The notes below the pieces were generated by a model. That model was not told the DNA's origin, made no database searches, and worked only from the letters and a program-made list of their open reading frames with translations. Below, piece by piece: positions 1 to 12,600 of a stretch of DNA of 64,000 nucleotides; positions within the stretch are counted from its first letter, which is position 1, and each line of letters starts with the position of its first letter. A program made the translations under genes and the position numbers. Source of the stretch: Prosopocoilus inquinatus. Taxonomy: Eukaryota; Arthropoda; Insecta; Coleoptera; Lucanidae. The stretch is from contig JAYKNF010000018.1 in assembly GCA_036172665.1 (NCBI GenBank), forward strand, positions 806,001 to 870,000, written 5' to 3'.

Positions 1-154
1 TATTTGACGTTTGGACGGACTCCAGTAACTCTGATGAGAGATACAAAGTTCTCGGACGCAGTAGAAGCTGGAAATAGTTTTAAATGAAACAACACGTATT
101 AGCGTTGTTCCTGTGATGTATCTAATCGATCCTTACTTAGCTACTATGTTATTT
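1..154 (-). repeat. Inverted satellite unit at the left edge
   Basis: This stretch is the reverse complement of the satellite: one complete 149 bp unit plus 5 bp. It starts with TATTTGACG, and TATTT recurs 149 bp later at 150-154. Read on the minus strand it carries the AACATAGTAGCTAAG variant near its junction end, a variant also common in forward units. It is a mosaic of known unit classes, so it belongs to the same family and is not an old diverged relative. Only one unit is visible because the window starts here; it could be a single flipped unit or the end of a long array in opposite orientation. Confidence 0.96.
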
Positions 155-160
155 ACTATT
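150..160. other. Inversion junction between opposed satellite arrays
   Basis: The minus-oriented unit stops after ATTT at 154, equivalent to unit position 18, where GACG would be expected next. Forward sequence starts at 155 with ACTATTTCC, equivalent to unit position 94. There is no spacer, no inserted base and no obvious shared bases at the breakpoint beyond short A/T runs. The two breakpoints lie at different places in the unit, so this is not a simple perfect palindrome centre. Confidence 0.9.
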
Positions 161-210
161 TCCAGGTTCTGCTGCGTCCAAAAACTTTGTATCTCACATC
201 AGAGTTACTG

Positions 211-359
211 GAGTCCATCCAAACGTCAAATAACATGATAGATGAGTAAGGATCGATTAGATACATCACAGGAGCAACGCTAATGCGTGTTGTTTCGTTT
301 AAAACTATTTCCAGCTTCTGCTGCGTCCGAAAATTTCGTATCTCACATCAGAGTTACTG
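211..359 (+). repeat. Reference unit of the satellite (149 bp)
   Basis: This is the first complete forward unit and serves as a map for the others. From GAGTCC as position 1, landmarks are: GTAAG at 36-40; a ClaI site ATCGAT at about 42-48; a conserved stretch at about 41-74 ending in CTAAT at 70-74; an imperfect dyad at about 63-84 (AACAACGC, TAAT loop, GCG-TG-TTGTT; this particular copy has a G in the left arm); TTCG at 85-88; a T-rich run ending in TTTCCAG at 98-104; and the most variable part at 112-145, where four or five alternative versions follow GCGTCC. Position 10 (C or G), 16 (T or C), 75 (G or A before CGTG) and 90 (T or C) are further class-defining sites. Confidence 0.95.
246..314 (+). 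other. Intron-like signals in the unit (example copy)
   Basis: In this unit GTAAGG starts at 246, CTAAT lies at 280-284 and a T-rich tract ends in TTTCCAG at 314. The enclosed 69 bp has the order, spacing and size of a short insect-type intron: donor GTAAG, a CTAAT branch site about 31 bp before the acceptor, and a YAG acceptor. Most units keep all three. GAATAAGG variants lose the donor GT, and TTCCACC variants (near 11487, 30637, 41726 and 60439) lose the acceptor AG. There is no evidence of transcription in the sequence; this is a pattern match only. Confidence 0.3.
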
Positions 360-1049
360 GAGTCCATCCAAACGTCAAATAACATGATAGATGAGTAAGG
401 ATCGATTAGATACATCACAGGAACAACGCTAATATGTGTTGTTTCGTTTAAAACTATTTCCAGCTTCTGCTGCCTCAGAAAACGTCGTATCTCACATCAG
501 AGCTACTGGAGTCCATCGAAACGCCAAATAACATGATAGATGAGTAAGGATCGATTAGATACATCACAGGAACAACGCTAATGCGTGTTGTTTCGTTTGA
601 AACTATTTCCAGGTTCTGCTGCGTCCAAAAACTTTGTATCTCACATCAGAGTTACTGGAGTCCATCCAAACGTCAAATAACATGATAGATGAGTAAGGAT
701 CGATTAGATACATCACAGGAACAACGCTAATACGTGTTGTTTCGTTTAAAACTATTTCCAGATTCTGCTGCGTCCGAAAACGTCGTATCTCACATCAGAG
801 CTACTAGAGTCCATCGATACGCCAAATAACATGATATATGAGTAAGGATCGATTAGATACAGCACAGGAACAACGCTAATACGTGTTGTTTCGTTTAAAA
901 CTATTTCCAGCTCCTGCTGCGTCCAAAAACTTTGTATCTCACATCAGACTTACTGGAGTCCATCCAAACGTCAAATAACATGATAGATAAGTAAGGATCG
1001 ATTAGATACATCACAGTAACAACGCTAATGCGTGTTGTTTCGTTTTAAA

Positions 1050-1910
1050 CTATTTCTAGCTTCAGCTGCGTCCGAGAACTTCGTATCTCACATCAAAGTT
1101 ACTGGAGTCCATCGAAACGCCAAATAACATGATAGATGAGTAAGGATCGATTAGATACATCACAGGAACAACGCTAATAGGTGTTGTTTCGTTCAAAATT
1201 ATTTCCAGCTTCTGCTGCGTCCAAAAACTTTGTATCTCACATCAGAGTTACTGGAGTCCATCCAAACGTCAAATAACATGATAGATGAGTAAGGATCGAT
1301 TAGACACATCACAGGAACAACGCTAATACGTGTTGTTTCGTTTAAAACTATTTCCAGCTTCTGCTGCGTCCGAGAACTTCGTATCTCACGTCAGGGTTAC
1401 TGGAGTCCATCCAAACGTCAAATAACATGATAGATAAGTAAGGATCGATTAGATACATCACAGGAACAACGCTAATGCGTGTTGTTTCGTTTAAAACTAT
1501 TTCCCGTTTCTGCTGCGTCCGAGAACTTCGTATCTCACGTCAGGGTTACTGGAGTCCATCGAAACGCCAAATAACATGATAGATGAATAAGGATCGATTA
1601 GATACATCACAGAAACAACGCTAATGCGTGTTGTTTCGTTTAAAACTATTTCCAGCTTCTGCTGCGTCCGAAAATTTCGTATCTCACATTAGAGTTACTG
1701 GAGTCCATCGAAACGTCAAATAACATAGTAGCTAAGTAAGGATCGATTAGATACATCACAGGAACAACGCTAATGCGTGTTGTTTCGTTTAAAACTATTT
1801 CCAGCTACTGCTGCGTCCAAAAACTTTGTATCTCACATCAGACTTACTGGAGTCCATCCAAACGCCAAATAACATGTTAGATAAGTAAGGATCGTTTAGA
1901 TACATCACAG
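1050..1910 (+). repeat. Block repeated at 7160-8020 (41 units apart)
   Basis: Rare variants coincide at a constant 6109 bp offset (41 x 149): GCTAATAGG at 1173 and 7282, TCCCGTTTCTG at 1502 and 7611, and CCAGCTACTG at 1801 and 7910. The shared stretch is close to six units long. The intervening 5 kb is not matched at this offset, so this is a dispersed rather than tandem copy. Confidence 0.85.
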
Positions 1911-1949
1911 GAACAACGCTAATATGTGTTGTTTCGTTTAAAACTATTT

Positions 1950-2400
1950 CCAGCTGCTGCTGCGTCCGAAAACGTCGTATACCACATCAGAGCTACTGGA
2001 GTCCATCGAAATGTCAAATAACATGATAGATAAGTAAGAATCGATTAGATACTACACAGGAACAACGCTAATGCGTGTTGTTTCGTTTAAAACTATTTCT
2101 AGCTTCAGCTGCGTCCGATAACTTTGTATCTCACATCAGGGTTACAGGAGTCCGTCCAAACGTCAAATAACATGATAGATGAGTAAGGATCGATTAGATA
2201 CATCACAGGAACAACGCTAATATGTGTTGTTTCGTTTAAGACTATTTCCAGATTCTGCTGCGTCCGAAAACGTCGTATACCACATCAGAGCTACTGGAGT
2301 CCATCGAAATGTCAAATAACATGATAGATAAGTAAGAATCGATTAGATACTACACAGGAACAACGCTAATGCGTGTTGTTTCGTTTAAAACTATTTCTAG
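1950..2400 (+). repeat. Two-unit tandem duplication (298 bp)
   Basis: The unusual GTATACCACATC variant with AAATGTCAAAT and GTAAGAATCG occurs at about 1977 and again 298 bp (2 x 149) later. A related copy, with GTATATCACATC, is at about 13746. The stretch at about 2100-2650 matches 13572-14140 at an offset of 77 units minus 1 bp, with the later copy carrying an extra 20-bp insertion. Confidence 0.8.
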
Positions 2401-2654
2401 CTTCAGCTGCGTCCGAGATCTTCGTATCTCACATCTAAGTTACTGGAGTCCATCGAAACGCCAAATAACATGATAGATGACTAAGGATCGATTAGATACA
2501 TCACAGGAACAACGCTAATGCGTGTTGTTTCGTTTAAAACTATTTCCAGGTTCTGCTGCGTCCGAGAACTTCGTATCTCACGTCAGGGTTACTGGAGTCC
2601 ATCCAAACGTCAAATAACATGATAGATAAGTAAGGATCGATTAGATACTACACA

Positions 2655-5600
2655 GGAACAACGCTAATGCGTGTTGTTTCGTTTAAAACTATTTCCAGCT
2701 CCTGCTGCGTCCATAAACTTTGTATCTCACATCAGACTTACTGGAGTCCATCCAAACGTCAAATAACATGATAGATAAGTAAGGATCGATTAGATACATC
2801 ACAGTAACAACGCTAATGCGTGTTGTTTCGTTTAAAACTATTTCTAGCTTCAGCTGCGTCCGAGAACTTCGTATCTCACATCAAAGTTACTGGAGTCCAT
2901 CGAAACGCCAAATAACATGATAGATGAGTAAGGATCGATTAGATACATCACAGGAACAACGCTAATACGTGTTGTTTCATTTAAAACTATTTCCAGCTTC
3001 AGCTGCGTCCGAGAACTTCGTATCTCACATCAGAGCTACTGGAGTCCATCGAAACGCCAAATAACATGATAGATGAGTAAGGATTGATTAGATACATCAC
3101 AGGATCAACGCTAATGCGTGTTGTTTCGTTTAAAACTATTTCCAGCTTCTGCTGCGTCCGAGAACTTCGTATCTCACGTCAGGGTTACTGGAGTCCATCC
3201 AAACGTCAAATAACATGATAGATGAGTAAGGATCGATTAGATACATCACAGGAACAACGCTAATATGTGTTGTTTCGTTTAAAACTATTTCCAGCTTCTG
3301 CTGCCTCAGAAAACGTCGTATCTCACATCAGAGCTACTGGAGTTCATCGAAACGCCAAATAACATGATAGATGAGTAAGGATCGATTAGATACATCACAG
3401 GAACAACGCTAATGCGTGTTGTTTCGTTTAAAACTATTTCCAGCTTCTGCTGCGTCCGAGAACTTCGTATCCCACGTCAGGGTTACTGGAGTCCATCCAA
3501 ACGTCAAATAACATGATAGATAAGTAAGGATCGATTAGATACATCACAGGAACAACGCTAATGCGTGTTGTTTCGTTTAAAACTATTTCCAGGTTCTGCT
3601 GCGTCCAAAAACTTTGTATCTCACATCAGAGCTACTGGAGTCCATCGAAACGCCAAATAACATGATAGATGAGTAAGGATCGATTAGATACATCACAGGA
3701 ACAACGCTAATACGTGTTGTTTCGTTTGAAACTATTTCCAGGTTCTGCTGCGTCCAAAAACTTTGTATCTCACATCAGAGTTACTGGAGTCCATCCAAAC
3801 GTCAAATAACATGATAGATGAGTAAGGATCGATTAGATACATCACAGGAACAACGCTAATGCGTGTTGTTTCGTTTAAAACTATTTCCAGCTTCTGCTGC
3901 ATCCGAAAATTTCGTATCTCACATTAGAGTTACTGGAGTCCATCGAAACGTCAAATAACATGATAGATGAGTAAGGATCGATTAGATACATCACAGAAAC
4001 AACGCTAATACGTGTTGTTTCGTTCAAAACTATTTCCAGCTTCTGCTGCGTCCGAAATCTTTGTGTCTCTCATCAGAGTTACTGGAGTCCATCCAAACGT
4101 CAAATAACATGATAGATGAGTAAAGATCGATTAGATACATCACAGGAACAACGCTAATACGTGTTGTTTCGTTTAAAACTATTTCCAGATTCTGCTGCGT
4201 CCGAGAACTTCGTATCTCACGTCAGGGTTACTGGAGTCCATCCAAACGTCAAATAACATGATAGATAAGTAAGGATCGATTAGATACTACACAGGAACAA
4301 CGCTAATGCGTGTTGTTTCGTTTAAAACTATTTCCAGCTCCTGCTGCGTCCATAAACTTTGTATCTCACATCAGACTTACTGGAGTCCATCCAAACGTCA
4401 AATAACATGATAGATAAGTAAGGATCGATTAGATACATCACAGTAACAACGCTAATGCGTGTTGTTTCGTTTAAAACTATTTCTAGCTTCAGCTGCGTCC
4501 GAGAACTTCGTATCTCACATCAAAGTTACTGGAGTCCATCGAAACGCTAAATAACATGATAGATGAGTAAGGATCGATTAGATACATCACAGGAACAACG
4601 CTAATATGTGTTGTTTCGTTTAAAACTATTTCCAGCTTCTGCTGGCTCAGAAAACGTCGTATCTCACATCAGAGCTACTGGAGTCCATCGAAACGCCAAA
4701 TAACATGATAGATGAGTAAGGATCGATTAGATACATCACAGGAACAACGCTAATGCGTGTTGTTTCGTTTAAAACTATTTCCAGCTCCTGCTGCGTCCAT
4801 AAACTTTGTATCTCACATCAGACTTACTGGAGTCCATCCAAACGTCAAGTAACATGATAGATAAGTAAGGATCGATTAGATACATCACAGTAACAACGCT
4901 AATGCGTGTTGTTTCGTTTAAAACTATTTCTAGCTTCAGCTGCGTCCGAGAACTTCGTATCTCACATCAAAGTTACTGGAGTCCATCGAAACGCCAAATA
5001 ACATGATAGATGAGTAAGGATCGATTAGATACATCACAGGAACAACGCTAATACGTGTTGTTTCATTTAAAACTATTTCCAGCTTCAGCTGCGTCCGAGA
5101 ACTTCGTATCTCACATCAGAGCTACTGGAGTCCATCGAAACGCCAAATAACATGATAGATGAGTAAGGATTGATTAGATACATCACAGGATCAACGCTAA
5201 TGCGTGTTGTTTCGTTTAAAACTATTTCCAGCTTCTGCTGCGTCCGAGAACTTCGTATCTCACGTCAGGGTTACTGGAGTCCATCCAAACGTCAAATAAC
5301 ATGATAGATGAGTAAGGATCGATTAGATACATCACAGGAACAACGCTAATATGTGTTGTTTCGTTTAAAACTATTTCCAGCTTCTGCTGCCTCAGAAAAC
5401 GTCGTATCTCACATCAGAGCTACTGGAGTTCATCGAAACGCCAAATAACATGATAGATGAGTAAGGATCGATTAGATACATCACAGGAACAACGCTAATG
5501 CGTGTTGTTTCGTTTAAAACTATTTCCAGCTTCTGCTGCGTCCGAGAACTTCGTATCCCACGTCAGGGTTACTGGAGTCCATCCAAACGTCAAATAACAT

Positions 5601-5929
5601 GATAGATAAGTAAGGATCGATTAGATACATCACAGGAACAACGCTAATGCGTGTTGTTTCGTTTAAAACTATTTCCAGGTTCTGCTGCGTCCAAAAACTT
5701 TGTATCTCACATCAGAGCTACTGGAGTCCATCGAGACGCCAAATAACATGATAGATGAGTAAGGATCGATTAGATACATCACAGGAACAACGCTAATACG
5801 TGTTGTTTCGTTTGAAACTATTTCCAGGTTCTGCTGCGTCCAAAAACTTTGTATCTCACATCAGAGTTACTGGAGTCCATCCAAACGTCAAATAACATGA
5901 TAGATGAGTAAGGATCGATTAGATACATC
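2655..5929 (+). repeat. Eight-unit block duplicated at 2086 bp spacing
   Basis: 2655-3843 and 4741-5929 share rare markers in the same order: CCATAAACTTT (2711 and 4797), GGATTGATTAG with CAGGATCAACG (3081 and 5167), and TATCCCACGTC (3471 and 5557), all exactly 2086 bp (14 x 149) apart. The CCATAAAC marker also occurs at 4350 and 6287, so related duplications overlap. The match ends where one copy reads CACAGGAAC and the other CACAGAAAC. This looks like repeated unequal exchange within the array. Confidence 0.85.
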
Positions 5930-6660
5930 ACAGAAACAACGCTAATACGTGTTGTTTCGTTCAAAACTATTTCCAGCTTCTGCTGCGTCCGAAATCTTTG
6001 TGTCTCTCATCAGAGTTACTGGAGTCCATCCAAACGTCAAATAACATGATAGATGAGTAAAGATCGATTAGATACATCACAGGAACAACGCTAATACGTG
6101 TTGTTTCGTTTAAAACTATTTCCAGATTCTGCTGCGTCCGAGAACTTCGTATCTCACGTCAGGGTTACTGGAGTCCATCCAAACGTCAAATAACATGATA
6201 GATAAGTAAGGATCGATTAGATACTACACAGGAACAACGCTAATGCGTGTTGTTTCGTTTAAAACTATTTTCAGCTCCTGCTGCGTCCATAAACTTTGTA
6301 TCTCACATCAGACTTACTGGAGTCCATCCAAACGTCAAATAACATGATAGATAAGTAAGGATCGATTAGATACATCACAGTAACAACGCTAATGCGTGTT
6401 GTTTCGTTTAAAACTATTTCTAGCTTCAGCTGCGTCCGAGAACTTCGTATCTCACATCAAAGTTACTGGAGTCCATCGAAACGCTAAATAACATGATAGA
6501 TGAGTAAGGATCGATTAGATACATCACAGGAACAACGCTAATATGTGTTGTTTCGTTTAAAACTATTTCCAGCTTCTGCTGCCTCAGAAAACGTCGTATC
6601 TCACATCAGAGCTACTGGAGTCCATCGAAACGCCAAATAACATGATAGATGAGTAAGGAT
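3991..6660 (+). repeat. Five-unit block duplicated at 1937 bp spacing
   Basis: The marker TCACAGAAAC at 3991 recurs at 5928 and CCATAAAC at 4350 recurs at 6287; both are 1937 bp (13 x 149) apart. The GAGTAAAGATCG variant follows the first marker in both copies. The second copy begins directly after the end of the 2086-bp-spaced block, so the two duplications abut at about 5929. Confidence 0.8.
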
Positions 6661-9600
6661 CGATTAGATACATCACAGGAACAACGCTAATGCGTGTTGT
6701 TTCGTTTAAAACTATTTCCAGCTTCTGCTGCGTCCGAGAACTTCGTATCCCACGTCAGGGTTACTGGAGTCCATCCAAACGTCAAATAACATGATAGATA
6801 AGTAAGGATCGATTAGATACATCACAGGAACAACGCTAATGCGTGTTGTTTCGTTTAAAACTATTTCCAGGTTCTGCTGCGTCCAAAAACTTTGTATCTC
6901 ACATCAGAGCTACTGGAGTCCATCGAAACGCCAAATAACATGATAGATGAGTAAGGATCGATTAGATACATCACAGGAACAACGCTAATACGTGTTGTTT
7001 CGTTTGAAACTATTTCCAGGTTCTGCTGCGTCCAAAAACTTTGTATCTCACATCAGAGTTACTGGAGTCCATCCAAACGTCAAATAACATGATAGATGAG
7101 TAAGGATCGATTAGATACATCACAGGAACAACGCTAATGCGTGTTGTTTCGTTTAAAACTATTTCTAGCTTCAGCTGCGTCCGAGAACTTCGTATCTCAC
7201 ATCAAAGTTACTGGAGTCCATCGAAACGCCAAATAACATGATGGATGAGTAAGGATCGATTAGATACATCACAGGAACAACGCTAATAGGTGTTGTTTCG
7301 TTCAAAACTATTTCCAGCTTCTGCTGCGTCCAAAAACTTTGTATCTCACATCAGAGTTACTGGAGTCCATCCAAACGTCAAATAACATGATAGATGAGTA
7401 AAGATCGATTAGACACATCACAGGAACAACGCTAATACGTGTTGTTTCGTTTAAAACTATTTCCAGCTTCTGCTGCGTCCGAGAACTTCGTATCTCACGT
7501 CAGGGTTACTGGAGTCCATCCAAACGTCAAATAACATGATAGATAAGTAAGGATCGATTAGATACATCACAGGAACAACGCTAATGCGTGTTGTTTCGTT
7601 TAAAACTATTTCCCGTTTCTGCTGCGTCCGAGAACTTCGTATCTCACGTCAGGGTTACTGGAGTCCATCGAAACGCCAAATAACATGATAGATGAATAAG
7701 GATCGATTAGATACATCACAGAAACAACGCTAATGCGTGTTGTTTCGTTTAAAACTATTTCCAGCTTCTGCTGCGTCCGAAAATTTCGTATCTCACATTA
7801 GAGTTACTGGAGTCCATCGAAACGTCAAATAACATAGTAGCTAAGTAAGGATCGATTAGATACATCACAGGAACAACGCTAATGCGTGTTGTTTCGTTTA
7901 AAACTATTTCCAGCTACTGCTGCGTCCAAAAACTTTGTATCTCACATCAGACTTACTGGAGTCCATCCAAACGTCAAATAAAATGTTAGATAAGTAAGGA
8001 TCGTTTAGATACATCACAGGAACAACGCTAATACGTGTTGTTTCACTTAAAACTATTTCCAGCTTCAGCTGCGTCCGAGAACTTCGTATCTCACATCAAA
8101 GTTACTGGAGTCCATCGAAACGCCAAATAACATGATATATGAGTAAGGATCGATTAGATACATCACAGGAACAACGCTAATGCGTGTTGTTTCGTTTAAA
8201 ACTATTTCCAGCTTCTGCTGCGTCCGAGAATTTCGTATCTCACATTAGAGTTACTGGAGTCCATCGAAACGTCAAATAATATAGTAGCTAAGTAAGGATC
8301 GATTAGATACATCACAGGAACAACGCTAATGCGTGTTGTTTCGTTTAAAACTATTTCCAGCTCCTGCTGCGTCCAAAAACTTTGTATCTCACATCAGACT
8401 TACTGGAGTCCATCCAAACGTCAAGTAACATGTTAGATAAGTAAAGATCGTTTAGATACATCACAGGAACAACGCTAATACGTGTTGTTTCATTTAAAAC
8501 TATTTCCAGCTTCAGCTGCGTCCGAGAACTTCGTATCTCACATCAAAGTTACTGGAATCCATCGAAACGCCAAATAACATGATAGATGAGTAAGGATCGA
8601 TTAGATACATCACAGGAACAACGCTAATGCGTGTTGTTTCGTTTAAAACTATTTCCAGCTCCTGCTGCGTCCAAAAACTTTGTATCTCACATCAGACTTA
8701 CTGGAGTCCATCCAAACGTCAAATAACATGTTAGATAAGTAAGGATCGTTTAGATACATCACAGGAACAACGCTAATACGTGTTGTTTCATTTAAAACTA
8801 TTTCCAGCTTCAGCTGCTTCCGAGAACTTCGTATCTCACATCAAAGTTACTGTAGTCCATCGAAACGCCAAATAACATGATAGATGAGTAAGGATCGATT
8901 AGATACATCACAGGATAACGCTAATGCGTGTTGTTTCGTTTAAAACTATTTCCAGCTTCTGCTGCGTCCGAAAATTTCGTATCTCACATTAGAGTTACTG
9001 GAGTCCATCGAAACGTCAAATAACATAGTAGCTAAGTAAGGATCGATTAGATACATCACAGGAACAACGCTAATGCGTGTTGTTTCGTTTAAAACTATTT
9101 CCAGCTTCTGCTGCGTCCGAAAACGTCGTATCTCACATCAGAGCTACTGGAGTCCATCGAAACGCCAAATAACATGATATATGAGTAAGGATCGATTAGA
9201 TACAGCACAGGAACAACGCTAATACGTGTTGTTTCGTTCAAAACTATTTCCAGCTTCTGCTGCGTCCAAAAACTTTGTATCTCACATCAGAGATACTGGA
9301 GTCCATCCAAACGTCAAATAACATGATAGATGAGTAAGGATCGATTAGATACATCACAGGAACAACGCTAATACGTGTTGTTTCGTTTAAAACTATTTCC
9401 AGCTTCTGCTGCGTCCGAGAACTTCGTATCTCTCGTCAGGGTTACTGGAGTCCATCCAAACGTCAAATAACATGATAGATAAGTAAGGATCGATTAGATA
9501 CATCACAGGAACAACGCTAATGCGTGTTGTTTCGTTTTAAACTATTTCCAGCTTCTGCTGCGTCCGAAAATTTCGTATCTCACATTAGAGTTACTGGAGT

Positions 9601-12600
9601 CCATCGAAACGTCAAATAACATGATAGATGAGTAAGGATCGATTAGATACATCACAGGAACAACGCTAATACGTGTTGTTTCGTTTAAAACTATTTCCAG
9701 ATTCTGCTGCGTCCGAAAACTTCGTATCTCACATCAGAGCTACTGGAGTCCATCGAAACGCCAAATAACATGATATATGAGTAAGGATCGATTAGATACA
9801 GCACAGGAACAACGCTAATGCGTGTTGTTTCGTTTAAAACTATTTCTAGCTTCAGTTGCGTCCGAGAACTTCGTATCTCACATCAAAGTTACTGGAGTCC
9901 ATCGAAACGCCAAATAACATGATAGATGAGTAAGGATCGATTAGATACATCACAGGAACAACGCTAATACGTGTTGTTTCGTTCAAAACTATTTTCAGCT
10001 TCTGCTGCGTCCAAAAACTTTGTATCTCACATCAGAGTTACTGGAGTCCATCCAAACGTCAAATAACATGACAGATGAGTAAAGATCGATTAGATACATC
10101 ACAGGAACAACGCTAATACGTGTTGTTTCGTTTAAAACTATTTCCAGCTTCTGCTGCGTCCGAGAACTTCGTGTCTCACGTCAGGGTTACTGGAGTCCAT
10201 CCAAACGTCAAATAACATGATAGATAAGTAAGGATCGATTAGATACTACACAGGAACAACGCTAATGCGTGTTGTTTCGTTTAAAACTATTTCTAGCTTC
10301 AGCTGCGTCCGAGAACTTCGTATCTCACATCTAAGTTACTGGAGTCCATCGAAACGCCAAATAACATGATAGATGAGTTAGGATCGATTAGATACATCAC
10401 AGGAACAACGCTAATGCGTGTTGTTTCGTTTAAAACTATTTCCAGCTTCTGCTGCGTCCGAAAATTTCGTTTCTCACATTAGAGTTACTGGAGTCCATCG
10501 AAACGTCAAATAACATGATAGATGAGTAAGGATCGATTAGATACATCACAGGAACAACGCTAATGCGTGTTGTTTCGTTTAAAACTATTTCCAGCTTCAG
10601 CTGCGTCCGAGAACTTCGTATCTCACATCAAAGTTACTGGAGTCCATCGAAACGCCAAATAACATGATAGATGAGTAAGGATCGATTAGATACATCACAG
10701 GAACAACGCTAATGCGTGTTGTTTCGTTTAAAACTATTTCCAGCTTCTGCTGCGTCCGAGAACTTCGTACCTCACGTCAGGGTTACTGGAGTCCATCCAA
10801 ACGTCAAATAACATGATAGATAAGTAAGGATCGATTAGATACATCACAGGAACAACGCTAATGCGTGTTGTTTCGTTTAAAACTATTTCCAGCTTCAGCT
10901 GCGTCCGAGAACTTCGTATCTCACATCAAAGTTACTGGAGTCCATCAAAACGCCAAATAACATGATAGATGAGTAAGGATCGATTAGATACATCACAGGA
11001 ACAACGCTAATGCGTGTTGTTTCGTTTAAAACTATTTCCAGCTTCTGCTGCGTCCGAAAATTTCGTATCTCACATTAGAGTTACTGGAGTCCATCGAAAC
11101 GTCAAATAACATAGTAGCTAAGTAAGGATCGATTAAATACATCACAGGAACAACGCTAATACGTGTTGTTTCGTTCAAAACATTTTCCAGCTTCTGCTGC
11201 GTCCAAAAACTTTGTATCTCACATCAGAGTTACTGGAGTCCATCCAAACGTCAAATAACATGATAGATGAGTAAGGATCGATTAGATACATCACAGGAAC
11301 AACGCTAATACGTGTTGTTTCGATTAAAACTATTTCCAGCTTCTGCTGCTTCCGAGAACTTCGTATCTCACGTCAGGGTTACTGGAGTCCATCCAAACGT
11401 CAAATAACATGTTAGATAAGTAAGGATCGTTTAGATACATCACAGGAACAACGCTAATACGTGTTGTTTCATTTAAAACTATTTCCACCTTCAGCTGCGT
11501 CCGAGAACTTCGTATCTCACATCAAAGTTACTGGAGTCCATCGAAACGCCAAATAACATGATAGATGAGTAAGGATCGATTAGATACATCACAGGAACAA
11601 CGCTAATGCTTGTTGTTTCGTTTAAAACTATTTCCAGGTTCTGCTGCGTCCGAGAACTTCGTATCTCACGTCAGTGTTACTGGAGTCCATCCAAACGTCA
11701 AATAACATGATATATGAGTAAGGATCGATTAGATACAGCACAGGAACAACGCCAATACGTGTTGTTTCGTTTAAAACTATTTCCAGCTCCTGCTGCGTCC
11801 GAAAATTTCGTATCTCACATTAGAGTTACTGGAGTCCATCGAAACGTCAAATAACATGATAGATGAGTAAGGATCGATTAGATACATCACAGGAACAACG
11901 CTAATAAGTGTTGTTTCGTTCAAAATTATTTCCAGCTTCTGCTGCGTCCGAAATCTTTGTGTCTCTCATCAGAGTAACTGGAGTCCATCCAAACGTCAAA
12001 TAACATGATAGATGAGTAAGGATCGATTAGATACATCACAGGAACAACGCTAATATGTGTTGTTTCGTTTAAAACTATTTCCAGCTTCTGCTGCGTCCGA
12101 ATACGTCGTATCTCAAATCAGAGTTACTGGAGTCCATCGAAACGTCAAATAACATGATAGATAAGTATGGATCGATTAGATACAGCACAGGAACAACGCT
12201 AATACGTGTTGTTTCGTTCAAAACTATTTCCAGCTTCTGCTGCGTCCGATAACTTTGTATCTCACATCAGGGTTACTGAAGTCCGTCCAAACGTCAAATA
12301 ACATGATAGATGAGTAAGGATCGATTAGATACATCACAGGAACAACGCTAAGATGTGTTGTTTCGTTTAAAACTATTTCCAGCTGCTGCTGCGTCCGAAA
12401 ATTTCGTATATCACATTAGAGTTACTGGAGTCCATCGAAACGTCAAATAACATAGTAGCTAAGTAAGGATCGATTAGATACATCACAGGAACAACGCTAA
12501 TGCGTGTTGTTTCGTTTAAAACTATTTCCAGCTTCTGCTGCGTCCGAGAACTTCGTATCTCACTTCAAAGTTACTGGAGTCCATCGAAACGCCAAATAAC

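Noticed and set aside
1..154. Terminal inverted repeat of a transposon
   Set aside because: The inverted stretch is a whole satellite unit, no transposase or target-site duplication is visible, and the rest of the window is the same unit in forward orientation.
294..312. CENP-B box-like match (TTCG, A, C spacing in TTCGTTTAAAACTATT)
   Set aside because: The TTCG part and two other core positions fit, but the essential GGG after the C is TAT in nearly all units, so the core motif is incomplete.
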